Of a DNA stretch of 64,000 nucleotides, positions 1 to 16,033 are shown piece by piece. The position numbers and the translations under genes were made by a program. Each line of letters starts with the position of its first letter. The stretch's first letter is position 1. This stretch comes from Diphasiastrum complanatum. Taxonomy: Eukaryota > Streptophyta > Lycopodiopsida > Lycopodiales > Lycopodiaceae. Location: positions 64,851,393-64,915,392 of the forward strand of contig CM055094.1 of NCBI GenBank assembly GCA_029204225.1, given 5' to 3'. The notes under the pieces were generated by a model. It saw only the letters and a program-made list of their open reading frames with translations, did no database searches and was not told the origin of the DNA.

Positions 1-239
1 TTATAAGAGAAGAAGACACTTAGAAAATGGCACACTATAAGTTTGAGATGACATATTTTTGACACAAATGGGAGAATGTGTTATTTCTATTCAAGTTTAA
101 TAATTATAGAAGAAGCAATAGAGTTTCTAGGCTAGAGTGGTTGGAGGAAGATAATGTTGCTATATTCTTTTTTATTATGATTTTTTCTACTTGATTACAC
201 TAGCATGGTCTAGGAAGACATCATGGGTGATACAATATA

Positions 240-370
240 GGTGAATAAGTTGGGTATAATATAGGGGACTCGGCCCAATGGAAAGTTGGCTTAGAAGTTG
301 AAAAGTTTATGGTGCCTAAAAGCCATAGACTCTATCACTCATTCTATGTCTCCTCTTAAAAGTAAAAAAG
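240..370 (+). pseudogene. Ty3/gypsy pol C-terminal tail, remnant
   Basis: One frame reads a stretch ending PKSHRLYHSFYVSS, which resembles the end of Ty3/gypsy integrase (the family pattern is 'L P ... R I H P V F H V S L L K'). Sequence upstream of about 285 is too decayed to follow. It is a short, isolated fragment, so the call rests on one motif. Confidence 0.35.
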
Positions 371-379
371 GCTAGACTA

Positions 380-1860
380 GTTTGATCTACTCCAAACTTC
401 TTATAACTTGTTTTTGTTTTTTGATATTTTGGTCGTTTAAGCTTCTTTTTCTTCTTGGGAACCACTTGTGGACATCTATTTCTAGCTCTTTCTCAATTGT
501 TTGTTACTATTATGTGATTAATAGTAGCCTTTCTCCCATTTAATGGACTTTCAGTAGTAATCTTAATCATCCGCTACTATCAATAATTTTTGAAAAATCT
601 CCATGAACACATCCCAAGTGATCGGCTATGGTTGCAAATGTCTTCACCAAAAAGATGCTTTACCATGAAAAAACAATGTTCCAAAATATTTTTTCTTTAA
701 GAATTTTGTGGAGAATAAATAGTTGCTCCATTTGAAAAGGCACTCATTCATGACCTCTAATTTTTTGTCACACTTTTCTCCTAAGTCGGGAGAAGCTAAA
801 CTTATAATACGTGTAAGTAATACTTCCATTTGCTTATTCTGTAAATGATTTTTGCTATTCATTTTTCTAGTGCCACACTAAAGTGTTGGCAAATGTAGAG
901 ATAAGTGGGCATATTTTCTATAACCGCAACACTTGAAGTTGTTGGACTATTTGTGACTATTGATTAACTAAATACAAAAGTTACACCAAGCAATTACATA
1001 GTGTGTGAATGTAAATGAAGGGAGAGAATTGGCAACTGAAAAAATGAAAGCCAATGATGGAGGAAGGTGAGCTTGCACATGGATTTATAGACCAAAATGG
1101 CTCTTGTGCATGTACCCATACAAGCTTACTACATATCAAACATAGCCATAGTTGATATTGATGGTGCTCAACATGCATCTTATAATGATCGCCAAGTGAA
1201 GATATATCAAGATCCTATCACATGCAACCAAAAGGATGCATGTGGAGCCAAACCACCCAACCAATAGGAAATGGATAGTCAAACCAAATCCCTAACTGCT
1301 TCACCCCCAAGCCATAGTGATTGAATGCAAGAGAGGAGAGGATCTTGGCCTTGGAAAATAGAAAATTGAATGAGGAGATAGGAGAGTTCCTACAAGAGAA
1401 AGTTGAAGAATATTCTCTCTAGGATCCCCAAGACCCAATCCAAAAGCATTTGACCTCCTATATTTCTTGCACCAAAAGCTATCAATCGCCATGCACTAGC
1501 TCCATAGGTCCAATTAGAGCATCTAGGCTCTCACAAGGTTATTAATCACATTACTGGCCTAGTCTGAAATGATGTGGCATAACTAATAATCTCTTACACA
1601 AGAATACTAGATATCCATGTCAAGGACTATTTCAAATCCCTCATATTGGACATGGACATAACATTCTTTTCCCCTTGAACTACTTCTATCCTCAAAAGTG
1701 AAAACTAGAGAAGTTTTTCTTTATGCTTTCAACTCTTTCCCATGAATCATCATTCTTAGTCATACTCTTTCAAGTTCCAAAGGCACACTAAGTGATAAAT
1801 CCTCCAAATGGTTAAGATCCTCATCATATCCAACTGTATTACCTTCATATTAACTTAATT
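380..1860. other. AT-rich stretch with no recognisable gene
   Basis: Short open frames exist on both strands but none shows a familiar motif, a splice structure or a convincing length. It probably consists of old mobile-element or intergenic sequence. A short motif around 1681-1760 was not recognisable either. Confidence 0.4.
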
Positions 1861-1869
1861 TTATCCGGC

Positions 1870-2115
1870 TTACATGAATATTGAATGAGTAGTAGACTTG
1901 TCCCGAAGATCAAGTTTGTAAGCTGAAGAGCCGATTTTCTTTATAATCCAAAATGGTCCACAATACCTAGTAGACAGCTTATAATTCTTCCCTGTATGCA
2001 TAGTCCTAGAATTTTATGGAATTCTAATATATACTCAGTCATTGACTTTAAAATCTATAGGAGAACTCTTAAGATTAGCATAGTACTTAGCTCTATCCTA
2101 AGTAATCCGGATACT
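1870..2115 (-). pseudogene. Ty3/gypsy integrase C-terminal fragment
   Basis: On the minus strand a frame reads DRAKYYANLKSSPIDFKVND, then one stop, then KLSTRYCGPFWII and KIGSSAYKLDL, ending at a stop at 1870-1872. This is the C-terminal integrase region of gypsy elements with the GPF/GPY module (family pattern 'YAD.RR..LEF.VGD.V....KLSPRY.GPF.I...+G..AY+L.LP'). It lies opposite in orientation to the gypsy tail at 240-370. No flanking RT or LTR was found, so this is an isolated dead fragment. Confidence 0.6.
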
Positions 2116-2385
2116 ATCATTGTTGTCCAATTTTGGGAACAACATGGAATGTTTTAGAATATGGCAAGAGGCTCCAAAAATAAGCCCAAACACTACATAA
2201 ATGACGTAGAGAGTCAGAAGTATTAGAAACAGGTGACCAGTTGGCATCCAGTGTGTGTGAGTCCAACATTGGGCTTTAGGCTAATAAGTGTCATGGAGCA
2301 TGATTATTTATTAAATAAAGTAGTTTATACTTAGCTTTTGCAAAGTTCCTAATTTGGGAAACACAACTTGTCCTCAAGAAACAAA
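2116..2385. other. Spacer without recognisable content
   Basis: The stretch between the minus-strand gypsy fragment and the plus-strand copia fragment carries no motif that I could assign. Confidence 0.35.
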
Positions 2386-3722
2386 GTGATCTTGACGGTC
2401 AAGATCGTGATACTTCAAATGCCCAATTATGGCATCGAAGATTAGGACACTTAAACATGAGATCAATCTTGTATATGCATCATAATAGTATGGTCAAGGA
2501 TTTAAACTTTAATGCTGCCTCCACTGGCATTGACATGTCTGTGAGATGTGCCGACTAGGCAAACAACCTACATCAAGATTCCCAAAGGGACAAGCCACTA
2601 GAACTAAGTCCATTCTAGAATTGATACTTAGTGATTTGTGTGGCCCTATTCCCTCTCTGGGATTAGCACTATATTTTATCCTTTTATCGATGATTATTCG
2701 AGATTTACCAGCATTATGTTCATTAAGAACAAGCCAGAGGCATTCAACTATTTCAAAGATTTCAAATAGTTTGTTGAGACACACTGATCAACGACTCAAG
2801 ACCTTTCACATAGACAGTGGTGGAGAGTTCATGTCAGATGAAATGTCCGACCATCTAGCATCATTCGACATTCATCATCAGTTCACCACCAGCTACACAC
2901 CATAACAGAATGGAGTAGTCGAAAGGAAGAACCGAACAATACTAAATGCAGCACGATCAATGATGCCAAATGCTCAGCTCACCAAGAATTTTTGGGCTGA
3001 AGCTATTTCAACAGCTTGCTATCTACAAAACTATTCGAGTACCAAAGCACTCTACTCAAAGACTCCTTTCGAAGTTTTTTATGGCTACAAACCGAGTCTA
3101 AGACACCTTAGAGTATTTGGCTGTCTTTGTTATGTACACATTCTCTCTTATCTGAGAAAAAAGCTTGACCATGTCAGCTACAAGAGTATCTTCATTGGAT
3201 ACTCAACATCACACAAAGCCTATCGAATCTACGATGTCAAGTTGAGCCGAATTTCAGCTAGTCGAGATGGTGTCTTTCTCGAAGACAAATTCTTCGACTT
3301 CAAATAGAAGCAACCAATGCAAGAGTTCGTCCCAACGACTCCCATCACCATCGACAAGCCTCGACCTGCGATTGTCCCGACGAACATCGAAGATACCCCT
3401 GTCACACAACAAGGAGAATCATCATCTCAGCACTTGACTATTGTTCGAAGATCTGCTCGGCATCGACAAGAACCTGATCGTTTTATCCCTCAGGCATTCA
3501 TCAGCAACAATGAACCTACTTCAGTAACATAAGCATTGTCAAGTTCAAATACAGACAACTAACATTCTGCCATGCATGTTGAGTACAATTAATTGGTGAA
3601 GAACAAGACCTGACATCTTGTTGAAGATCCTCCTGATGCAAAGATCATCGACACTAAGTGGATCTTCAAGTTAAAGCTCAATCTAGATGGTTCGACAACC
3701 CTAGTCATCAAAGGTTACGAAC
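2386..3722 (+). pseudogene. Ty1/copia pol fragment: integrase to start of reverse transcriptase
   Basis: The order is GAG-pre-integrase/zinc-binding region (LWHRRLGHLNM at about 2423, then CEMCRLGKQP at about 2539), integrase core (LSDLCGP, IDDYSRFT in another frame, HIDSGGEF, then NGVVERKNRT), the conserved FWAEAISTACYLQN and VFGCLCYVH blocks, a hinge ending in IVRRSARHRQEPD, and the first RT block (DTKWIFKLKLNLDGST). Copia pol polyproteins have this order; integrase inserts cDNA and RT copies the RNA. It is broken by an in-frame TAA before QNGVVER (2903-2905), frameshifts near 2700 and a stop at 3305. RT ends abruptly at 3722 where an LTR of a minus-strand element begins. Gag, protease, the rest of RT and RNase H are absent. 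Confidence 0.85.
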
Positions 3723-4244
3723 TATAAAAATTCGCGATTGTTTCTATTTCAAGAGCAGCTCTTCTTTTCTGCACCTGAGTGTGTGCTACCTCTTGGGCAG
3801 GCTTGCAAAATTTTGTTTGAAAGATCCTAAGCAAACAACTATAGACCATAGACTTCAAATCATTTTATCAGTTTCAACGACACGAACAATCAGAGATGGA
3901 ATTGAAGAGAGTATTTGTCTTTGTATTTTTTTTTGAGTGAGTCGATCAGTGTCTCACACATTGGCGGCCTGTCACTCCTCTAACATAAGTTGTTATGTTT
4001 TCCTCGTTGGCAGACTTTCATGCATAACTGATAGTGATAACAAAATGCTAACGCTACTTTTTACTTCTGCTCTTTTTGCTCTATCTTCATCTTCTCTCTA
4101 TATTGATTGTAGTAATCTATCCTGTGTTTATATCCACTATGTGGAGTTTACATGATAGTTTAACTATGAACTACAAGACGAGTTTATGCTAATCAATTAG
4201 TTAGCTACCCTGTGTCAACAATGCTTCTGGCGGCTGATAGTACA
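3723..4244 (-). repeat. 3' LTR of the deleted copia element
   Basis: It is collinear with 5507-6005. Shared blocks include GCAGCTCTTCTTTTCTGCAC and GGTGTTTATATCCACTA-like sequence. The terminal TG (plus-strand reading) has become TA at 3723. It contains about 17 bp near 4195 that the other copy lacks. Confidence 0.75.
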
Positions 4245-5490
4245 AGACTCCACACTCGTCGAGTTGCAAACTGTCAGCTCAAATTGTTTGTCTTATGTTC
4301 TCGTCTTTTCTTTTCAGGGTGTCTTTATTATTTGGTTGCAGGGACAAACTTCAAACACTTTACCTTCGGCCTTCGCTTCAACCTTCGGGATGTGTTCGAT
4401 CTTCGAGTCGTGTTTCAACCTTTTGGTTTGGCCTTCGAAATCTTTTCGTCCTTCGGGATTTCTTCGTCAAGGTTGTAGGAGTTCACCATTTCAGACACTC
4501 CCTCTTGAACGTTGCAACCTTTGTACATGTTCAATCCCATCGATTTTCTTTGTTTCATGAAAAGTGGTTTGTCGAGCGGCTTCATGAGCGAATCTACAAC
4601 CATGTCTTTGGATTTTATGTATTGGACTTTTAGCTCTCCTTTCGAGATCAGGTCTTGAATGTGATTGTACTTTAGAGGTATGTGTTTGGTCTTTGAATGA
4701 AAGACTGGATCATTGGGACAAATATATGGCACTCTGAGAATCCATCATCATCGTGCATAGTTCTCTTCATTGTATGCCAATTGCCTCCAGCATCATCTAT
4801 TACCATATTACCTCATTCGCCATCTTTGAAGCTGCAACATATTCAGATTCGCATGAGGATTGAGCCACTAATGTTTGCCTCTTGCATGTCCAACTGATTA
4901 CTACTCTGCACGCTATCGAACACCCTCCTATCACAGACTTGTTGTCATCTTTGCAACTTGCCCAGCTTGCATCACTCTAGTGTTGCAGCTTGAATCTTTT
5001 TTCTTCTTTCTCTACTCTCATATTTTGGGTGCCTTTCAAATACTGTAGAATTCATTTTGCCATTTGCCAATGTGCCATGCCAAGATTCGAGGAGAATTGG
5101 CTCAATGCGTAGACAAGGAAGGCTAAGTCGGGTCTGGTACAAATTGTAAGGTACATTAGTATTGGGGCAGTCCTACTTCATTAGTCTAGCTCCAACTATC
5201 ATTGGTGTGGTTTTTTCTTTGCAGTCCAACATTTGGTACTACTTCAGCACCTTTTCGACATATTCTGATTGACTCAGATGCATTACTCCTCTGATTCGAT
5301 CTCTTCTGATCTACAGCCCAAGGCATTTTTTTTGCTTATCCTAGATCTGTGATTTCATAACTTGTAGAAATCTGACTTCATACTTTCTTTATATAGACAT
5401 TATAGTTTGGTTGTGTAGAAATGAAGTCTAGAGACTTTAGATTGCTATTCTTGTCTAGATTGTTGTAGCCATGTCTTGTTGCCTTAGTGA
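4245..5490 (-). pseudogene. Copia gag start fused to RT C-terminus and RNase H
   Basis: Reading minus from the PBS, the frame begins MATTI, stop, TRIAI (5471 to about 5440), the same gag N-terminus as the element at 36759. It then switches directly to SLDF, PNYNVYIKK and YEITDLG, which are RT C-terminal blocks, followed by MHLSQSEYVEKVLK and, after several stops, the RNase H end NDPVFHSKTKHIPLKYNHIQ and KSKDMVVDSLMKPL (4732-4560). The usual copia RNase H C-terminus is 'DPVFH.RTKHI....H.IRD....G.....I.T.DM.AD..TK.L'. At least four in-frame stops make it non-functional. The gag-to-RT join is discussed under findings. Confidence 0.8.
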
Positions 5491-5494
5491 ATCC

Positions 5495-5506
5495 GCTCTG
5501 ATACCA
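5495..5506 (-). promoter_or_regulatory. Primer-binding site (initiator tRNA-Met) of the deleted copia element
   Basis: The minus strand reads TGGTATCAGAGC immediately after the LTR terminus (…CTACA), the sequence complementary to the 3' end of plant initiator tRNA-Met where minus-strand cDNA synthesis starts in most plant copia elements. Confidence 0.85.
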
Positions 5507-6005
5507 TGTAGATATTCGCGATTGTTTTTGTTTCGAGGCAGCTCTTCTTTTCTGCACCTGTGTGTGTGTTGCCTCTTGGGTAGGCTTGCAGACTTTTGTT
5601 TGAAGGACCCTAAGCAAACGACTACAGACCACAAACTTCAAATCATTCTATCAGTTTAAACGACACGAACAATCAGAGATGGAATTGAAGAGAGTATTTG
5701 TATTTGTACATTGTTTTGAGTGAGTCGATTAATGTCTCACATGTTAGCGGCCTGTCGCTCCTCTAACAAAAGTTGTTATGTTATGCTCATTGGCAGACTT
5801 TCATGCATAGCTGATAGTGCTAACAGAATGCTAACGCTACTCTTTTTGCTTTATCTTCATTTTCTCTCTATATTGATTATAGTAATCTACCATGTGTTTA
5901 TATCCACTACGTGGAGTTTACAAGATAGTTTAACTATGAATTACAAGACAAGTTTATGCTAATCAATTCAACGTTGCTTCTGGCGGCTAAGCGTAATAGT
6001 ATCCA
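5507..6005 (-). repeat. 5' LTR of the deleted copia element
   Basis: It begins TGTAGATATTCGCG in plus reading, directly beside the PBS, and matches 3723-4244 throughout. The outer end near 6005 merges into copia integrase sequence (…KKLD) of the neighbouring minus-strand fragment. Confidence 0.75.
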
Positions 6006-7640
6006 GTTTTTTTCTCAATTTGTTTGGTATGTGCATATAAACTGCACATCCACATGTCCAAACATGAACCAGCTTTGGCTTCAACTTCCACCATACTGCA
6101 TGAGGAGTTTTATCTGGTATTCTAGATTTCAGAATTCAATTCTGCTGATAGTTCGACGTAGCAACCGCTTCCGCCCATAACTGCTTCGGTGCTTTCGCAT
6201 GAGCCATCATACACCTGACAGCTTCCATTAGTGTACGATTTCTTCGTTCCACAATTCCATTGTGTTGAGGTGTGTATGATGCAGTCTTCATATGCATAAT
6301 ACCTTAATCAGCACAAAAAGTAATTCGTTGGAAATGTACTCATCCCCAAGATCTGTGCAAATTTGCTTCAACTTGTTGCCTATCTACTTCTCAGCCCAAT
6401 TGGTATACTCAAAGAATTTTTGAAAGCTTCTAATTTTGTACGAATAAAGTATACTACAGCGAACTTGCTGAAGTCATCAATAAATGTGATAAAATATTTT
6501 ACATCACCTAAAGACATTGCTCTAAATGGTCCACATATATCCGAATGTACAATTTCTAGTACATTGGTTGCTTTAAAAACATCTTTACTGAAAGGTGTAC
6601 GAGTCATTTTGCCTTTAAGACAAGATTCGCAGGTAGTTCAAATATCTCGACTCTTGATTTCGACTTCTTTAATTCTTTGACTCTTGTTAGCTTGGTACAA
6701 GGCTTCCATGTTCATGTGACATAACCTCTTGTGCCACAGAATATCTGTGGATTCTTGAGCTTGATTCGCTTGCTCGCCTTGAGTTCGAATGCTCAAGTGA
6801 TACAAATTTCCATTTCTATTACCTTTAGTAACTAGGTTATCAGAATCTTCATCGAACAACTTACAAGAGTCCTTTGTGAAGGTTACTAACATCCCTGTAT
6901 CAACTATCTTTGCTACAGATAGAAGATCTTTATTGAGAGTAGGAACATAGAGAACTTCCTCCAGTTTCTTGTCACCCTAATTTGTGTCCAGTTCTGTCAA
7001 CTTCATGCTTAGAACCATTTCCAAGTACAATGTATCTCAAAGAATTCGTCTTCTTATAGTTCGATAAAATTTGTTTCGAGGAAACAAAATGTGAGGTGGC
7101 TTCCGAATCAAGTACTACTTCTCGAATTTTTGAATTCGATGAACAACATAGATCAGCAGAAACATATGCTACGAGTTTCTTGTCGTCCTCTCTTTTGCTG
7201 CTCTGGAGCATTTTGCTTTGTCTTCGACAAAATTTGAATTTGAAAATTCACTTCGATTTTGCTCCACCATGTTTTTGGGATTTTGATAACAGTCTACTCC
7301 TGCATGATCCCGTTTATGACAATGAATGCAATCAATCTTTGGATTCAACCAACACTCGTCTTCTATATGACCTAATCTCTTGCATCTATTGCAAATCTTC
7401 CTATCACTAGAATCTCTTAAGTGTTGTTTACCTGATTGTCGATCATTTGTCTTGGATTCATCTAAACGATCTCCATTCTTTTCATGTATTTATATTGTCA
7501 TAGGATAGGTCTCTTGGCCTTCTTCCTCTTGTAAATAGTCGATGTAACTGTTAAAACGGTTGATATACAATGACGTTTTGTTTCCAGGTTCGACAGTTTA
7601 TCTTTCGATTCATCTGAGCATTTTAGGGCTTCTATGTTTT
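6006..7640 (-). pseudogene. Ty1/copia gag-protease-integrase fragment
   Basis: From 7640 downwards the minus strand encodes a gag end with two zinc knuckles, CNRCKRLGHIEDEC and CIHCHKRDHAGVDC (both CX2CX4HX4C, about 7400-7290). Then come protease (VLDSEATSHF at about 7120, where the family has DSGATSH), the pre-integrase block LWHKRLCHMNMEALYQ, and integrase with VHSDICGPF, FIDDFSKF, HNGIVERRNRTLMEA and KTPHAVWW. It stops at KKLD where the 5' LTR of the deleted element starts. Frames shift several times and there are stops, so it is dead. RT and RNase H are not contiguous; whether the RT at 4245-5450 once belonged to the same copy cannot be decided. Confidence 0.85.
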
Positions 7641-8109
7641 CATCATAACCTAACCCTAACATCTAACCTAAATATCCACTTGATCCACCCTAATTAGGAG
7701 TCAAGATCTCGATATCCCAAAACAATAAAAAACATGCTATTTTTGGGTCCTATTTTCTCTCTACCCTATCTAAGCACTCTGGCCTCATTTCTAAGATGCT
7801 ATTACAATGTTAAGTTTTGGGAAAGCATCCTATGCTATTTTGCACGTGTGGCATCCAATTACATGGCCATTTTGCCAATTACAATACACATGACCAAAAT
7901 TGGTCAAGCTAGAATTGTGAAATTTTAACAAAATTTAGCCTTTGTCAAATTGGTAAGCTTCTAGTTTTAAATCGATTCTATGTTCTTCATGTTTTTGTGA
8001 ATGCATTTGAAGTCTGGTAGGCTTCATGCAAAAACATCTCCAAAATCTTGTAAAAGATTTTGATATATTCGAATCTCATACTTTGATAAATGGGAATCTT
8101 CTTTTCCAA
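7641..8109. other. Spacer without recognisable gene
   Basis: It contains a few CCTAA-type words near 7647-7670 but no array, and no coding motif. Confidence 0.35.
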
Positions 8110-9775
8110 TTCCAATGGAAATCTTCTATATTTCATCTCTGTCAATCATTCTATATAGCATTCAAATTTCTTGGGCCATATGGTTTACTATAGAAGATTC
8201 ATCAAAGACTATGCTACCATATCACCATTAACAAAGTTGTTAAAGAAAGATGTTGAGTGTAATTGGGAAGAAGATTGTCAAAAAGCTTTTTGCTTATTGG
8301 GAGATAAATTAAAAATAGCTCCAATACTAAGACCACCTGATTGGAACATGAAATTTCATGTATATAAAATGCATCTTCTTTTTCCATTGGAACTATGTTG
8401 AGCCAAAAAAATGACACAAAAAAAAGATTACCCAATTTATTATGCAGGAAGACAACTATCAATACTTGAAAAACATCTAAAATAGAAACATTGGGAATGA
8501 TATATTCAGTTAAGAAATTTTAGCATTATCTTATAAGTTATGCATTTAATTTTTATGTGGATCACTATGCTATCAAATATTTGGTTAATAAACCGGATCT
8601 ATTAGGAAAAATAGCAAGGTGGATACTATTATTGCAAGCGTTCAACTTTACTATTGAAATTCGACCAGACAAGCATCATAAAAAATGCAGATTACTTTTC
8701 AAGACTCGAAACTTTTGAACAAAAGAACTCGATTTCAAATAAACTTCCTAATGAAGAGGTCATGAATTTATCAATTGAGAATTCCTGGTATGCTAACATA
8801 ACATAATATCTTATGAAAGACAAATACTTGTGGCCAACTATTTATAAGGATGTACATAAATTCACCCATGTCAAAGTGTTGGAAAACCAACAGCCTCATC
8901 TAATTGGGCTCTAATACCAGTTTTACCTTTAGCTCCATTTGAGAAGTGGAGAATAAATTTTGTATGACCTATAAAACCAACTACAAGACAAAAAAAATCG
9001 ATACATGTTGGCAGCAACTGACTATTGTACCAAAATGGTAGAAGCAGAAGCAACAAAAAGGACGGTTGCAAGTTTTCTATTTGTGAATATCATCACCAAG
9101 TATGGTTGTCCATTGAATTAGTAAGACTATTGCCGAATTGCCAAAATATTTTATGATCACTCACAGAAGAACCACTCACTGCAATCCAAAGACTAATGGT
9201 TTATCAAAAAGAGCAAATGTTATATTAAGCAAAATATTAAATAAAATAATTGATTAGCATTCTACTGATTGGGATATCAAGATACCGTATGTTCTATGTG
9301 CATATAGAAATACAAAAAGGATTACAATAAAGAAAACACCGTTTTATCTAGTATATGGAATGTATCCAGTATGACCTATTGAATTTGATGTTTTAACATA
9401 TCAAATTGAAAAATAAAAAAGGAGATGAATCCAATCAGATGATCAATGAAAGGTCGCATATAATATCATTATTGGAAGAAGATCGATATTGTGCACTACA
9501 AGAAACATCTCAAGTGCAAAGTAAAAGAAAACAAAGATATGATTCTCATCTCAAAAAGACTACTCTCAAATAAGGAAATCTTGCTCTGTTGTATGATAAT
9601 CAACACATGAAGTTTCTACTCAAATTGCATACAAGATCGATGGGACCAAATTAAGTAATTGAAATATTCGACAATGGTTCAATTCAATTGGCAAATCTCC
9701 AAGATCAATTATTAGATACAAGGGTAAATGGATCTAGTGTTGAGAAATATAATGAGTCTCTAGAATTTTAAAATC
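8110..9775 (+). pseudogene. Ty3/gypsy pol: RT end, RNase H and integrase, decayed
   Basis: It reads FLGHMVYYRRFIKDYA, SPLTKLLKK, W..DCQKAF and KLKIAPILRPPDW, the RT-to-RNase H connection of gypsy elements (pattern 'FLGHVGYYRRFI..F..IA.PL..LL.K...F.W...C..AF..LK..L..AP'). RNase H blocks YPIYYAGRQLS and VDHYAIKYL follow. Integrase then shows LWPTIYKDVHKF, PLAPFEKW, AATDYCTKMVEAEATK and NIITKYGCPL, and the end shows NGSIQLANLQDQL and VNGSSVEKY, typical of the pol terminus. Stops and frameshifts occur every few dozen codons. The integrase is close in wording to the copy at 58230-58800, so both may be one family. Confidence 0.8.
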
Positions 9776-15706
<5,931 letters not shown>

Positions 15707-15848
15707 CACGTAGTCGGATCGATTCTGTGCGTCTGGATCCACGGAACCCTCCCTGCGCGCTCTGTTCAGCACGCTTGGATCTACCTCGTAACGAGGTGCC
15801 CTGTTCTCCAGATCACTTCTCTCGGAGCCTTTCCTTGACGCTAGCTCG

Positions 15849-15894
<46 letters not shown>

Positions 15895-15904
15895 ATTTCT
15901 TGTG
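15707..15904 (-). promoter_or_regulatory. Probable 5' UTR/leader of HIG1 with (GA)20 tract
   Basis: Sequence just upstream of the ATG on the minus strand contains a 40-bp GA tract (15852-15891) and a more GC-rich, CpG-containing stretch (15707-15850). The stretch is open in the HIG1 frame and would read ...YEVDPSVLNRARREGSVD... before the methionine. It may be 5' UTR or an N-terminal extension from an upstream start; the sequence alone does not decide. Confidence 0.5.
15852..15891. repeat. (CT)20 microsatellite in the HIG1 leader
   Basis: Perfect CT (plus strand), read as GA in the direction of HIG1 transcription. Confidence 0.97.
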
Positions 15905-16033
15905 CACTTTCGAAAATGCTTCTTGGTTTCCAAGGGGAGGCTCGAACTTGGGACTAAAGAAACTTTGGATGCCAAGCTAACCAGTTGAGCCAACCCCGGT
16001 TGAGCCAACCCCGTTGGGTCACTTTCGAAAATG
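15905..16033 (-). mobile_element. Short tRNA-derived SINE-like insertion with 14-bp target duplication
   Basis: The 101-bp insert 15919-16019 is flanked by perfect direct copies of CACTTTCGAAAATG (15905-15918 and 16020-16033). On the minus strand it holds a Pol III box A-like TGGCTCAACTGG (15981-15992) and, about 34 bp on, a box B-like GTTCGAGCC (15939-15947), the spacing found in tRNA genes. The first part of the tRNA-like 5' end (GGGTTGGCTCAAC) is present twice. SINEs of plants have such tRNA-like heads and target duplications of this length. The 3' end (…ACCAAGAAG) lacks a clear poly(A) or poly(T) tail, and the body is much shorter than usual. Confidence 0.65.

Larger units (their letters stand above)
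3723..6005 (-). mobile_element. Internally deleted Ty1/copia element with two LTRs
   Basis: Two direct repeats of about 500 bp (3723-4244 and 5507-6005) flank an internal region read on the minus strand. Next to the right LTR is a TGGTATCAGAGC primer-binding site, followed by a gag start and then the C-terminal part of RT and RNase H, reaching a purine-rich tract (GTGTGGAG) beside the left LTR. This is the LTR-PBS-coding-PPT-LTR plan of an LTR retrotransposon with most of gag, all of protease and integrase, and half of RT deleted. No convincing 5-bp target duplication was found, and the flanks are two differently oriented copia fragments. Confidence 0.75.

Noticed and set aside
7640-7675. Interstitial telomere-like repeat (CCTAACCCTAAC)
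   Set aside because: Only two or three imperfect units; no array.
15938-16010. tRNA gene on the minus strand
   Set aside because: Box A and box B are present, but no proper acceptor stem, anticodon arm or 3' end can be folded, and the unit has target duplications, so a SINE-like insertion fits better.
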